NCBI GenBank assembly: GCA_946480545.1
Contig: CAMLKY010000194.1
Location: 1 to 5,259, forward strand
Reading direction: 5' to 3'
Length of the DNA stretch: 5,259 nt
Origin: an uncultured Acidobacteriota bacterium
Lineage (GTDB): Bacteria; Acidobacteriota; Blastocatellia; Pyrinomonadales; Pyrinomonadaceae
Of this stretch, positions 5,117-5,259 are shown in pieces; the stretch's first letter is position 1; the number at the start of each line of letters is the position of its first letter. Below the pieces are notes generated by a model. The model searched no databases and was not told where the DNA came from. It saw nothing but the letters and a program-made list of their open reading frames with translations. The position numbers and the translations under genes are program-made.

Positions 5117-5259
5117 CTACCTACTGACGTCGGGTTCCTGCTTCTCCCCCTGCTCCGCCAGCGCAACCCGATTCCGCCCCTCGTGCTTCGCGCGATACAG
5201 CGCCGCGTCGGCACGCGCGAGCAACTGCTCGGCGGCGCCGGTGTCCTCGGGCAGCGTCG
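5117..5259 (-). CDS. C-terminal end of a GGDEF-domain diguanylate cyclase (partial)
   Basis: The last 46 residues are read from the window edge to the TAG at 5117-5119; the GG(D/E)EF active site itself lies outside the window. The segment AEQLLARADAALYRAKHEGR, followed by NRV, is the characteristic closing helix and turn of GGDEF domains. The protein then ends in a short polar tail (ALAEQGEKQEPDVSR). The enzyme would make cyclic di-GMP from two GTP; whether this copy is active, and what sensor domain it has, cannot be seen. It reads toward the 2H-like gene in the same direction with a gap of about 107 bases, so co-transcription is possible but not shown. Confidence 0.88.
   Translation of the reverse strand, partial: TLPEDTGAAEQLLARADAALYRAKHEGRNRVALAEQGEKQEPDVSR

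Overview
The window splits into two parts of very different composition. The left half (about 1-2640) is moderate in G+C and locally A+T-rich: the row 1321-1380 holds only 21 G/C of 60. The right half (about 2660-5259) is strongly G+C-rich: the row 3061-3120 holds 47 of 60. The right half looks like the chromosome of a high-G+C gammaproteobacterium. Its L,D-transpeptidase follows the E. coli YafK/DpaA pattern almost throughout, and a Xanthomonadales-type organism is my best guess (inference only). The left half looks like an acquired defence island.

Left half, + strand. Positions 1-220 carry the last 72 codons of a protein ending like an Mrr/PD-(D/E)XK restriction-endonuclease-type domain. 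A stretch of about 500 bases follows with no gene I can defend. It has short protein-like segments in different frames, possibly a decayed gene, and a 9-bp hairpin at 611-631. Next comes the main gene, 738-2555, a 605-residue AIPR (abortive infection phage resistance) family protein. It has an N-terminal nuclease-like segment and a C-terminal AIPR core.

Right half, - strand. A compact three-gene unit reads right to left: yafK-like L,D-transpeptidase/amidase (4401-3652), a MmcQ/YjbR-family protein (3645-3277, 6-bp gap) and a class I SAM-dependent methyltransferase (3280-2678, ATGA overlap). Upstream of it lies a separate small gene (5009-4602) for a likely 2H-phosphoesterase-fold protein with HVS and HLT motifs. 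At the right edge is the C-terminal tail of a GGDEF diguanylate cyclase (5259-5117). The methyltransferase converges on the AIPR gene, and the 122 bp between them contain the compositional junction.

The left genes plausibly act together in anti-phage defence. The right genes are ordinary chromosomal functions (envelope, methylation, c-di-GMP signalling). I see no CRISPR array, transposase, tRNA or rRNA. I found no clearly new system. The points most worth a second look are the nuclease-bearing AIPR next to the Mrr-like gene, the scrambled spacer between them, the 2H-like protein, and three unusually long perfect palindromes inside genes.
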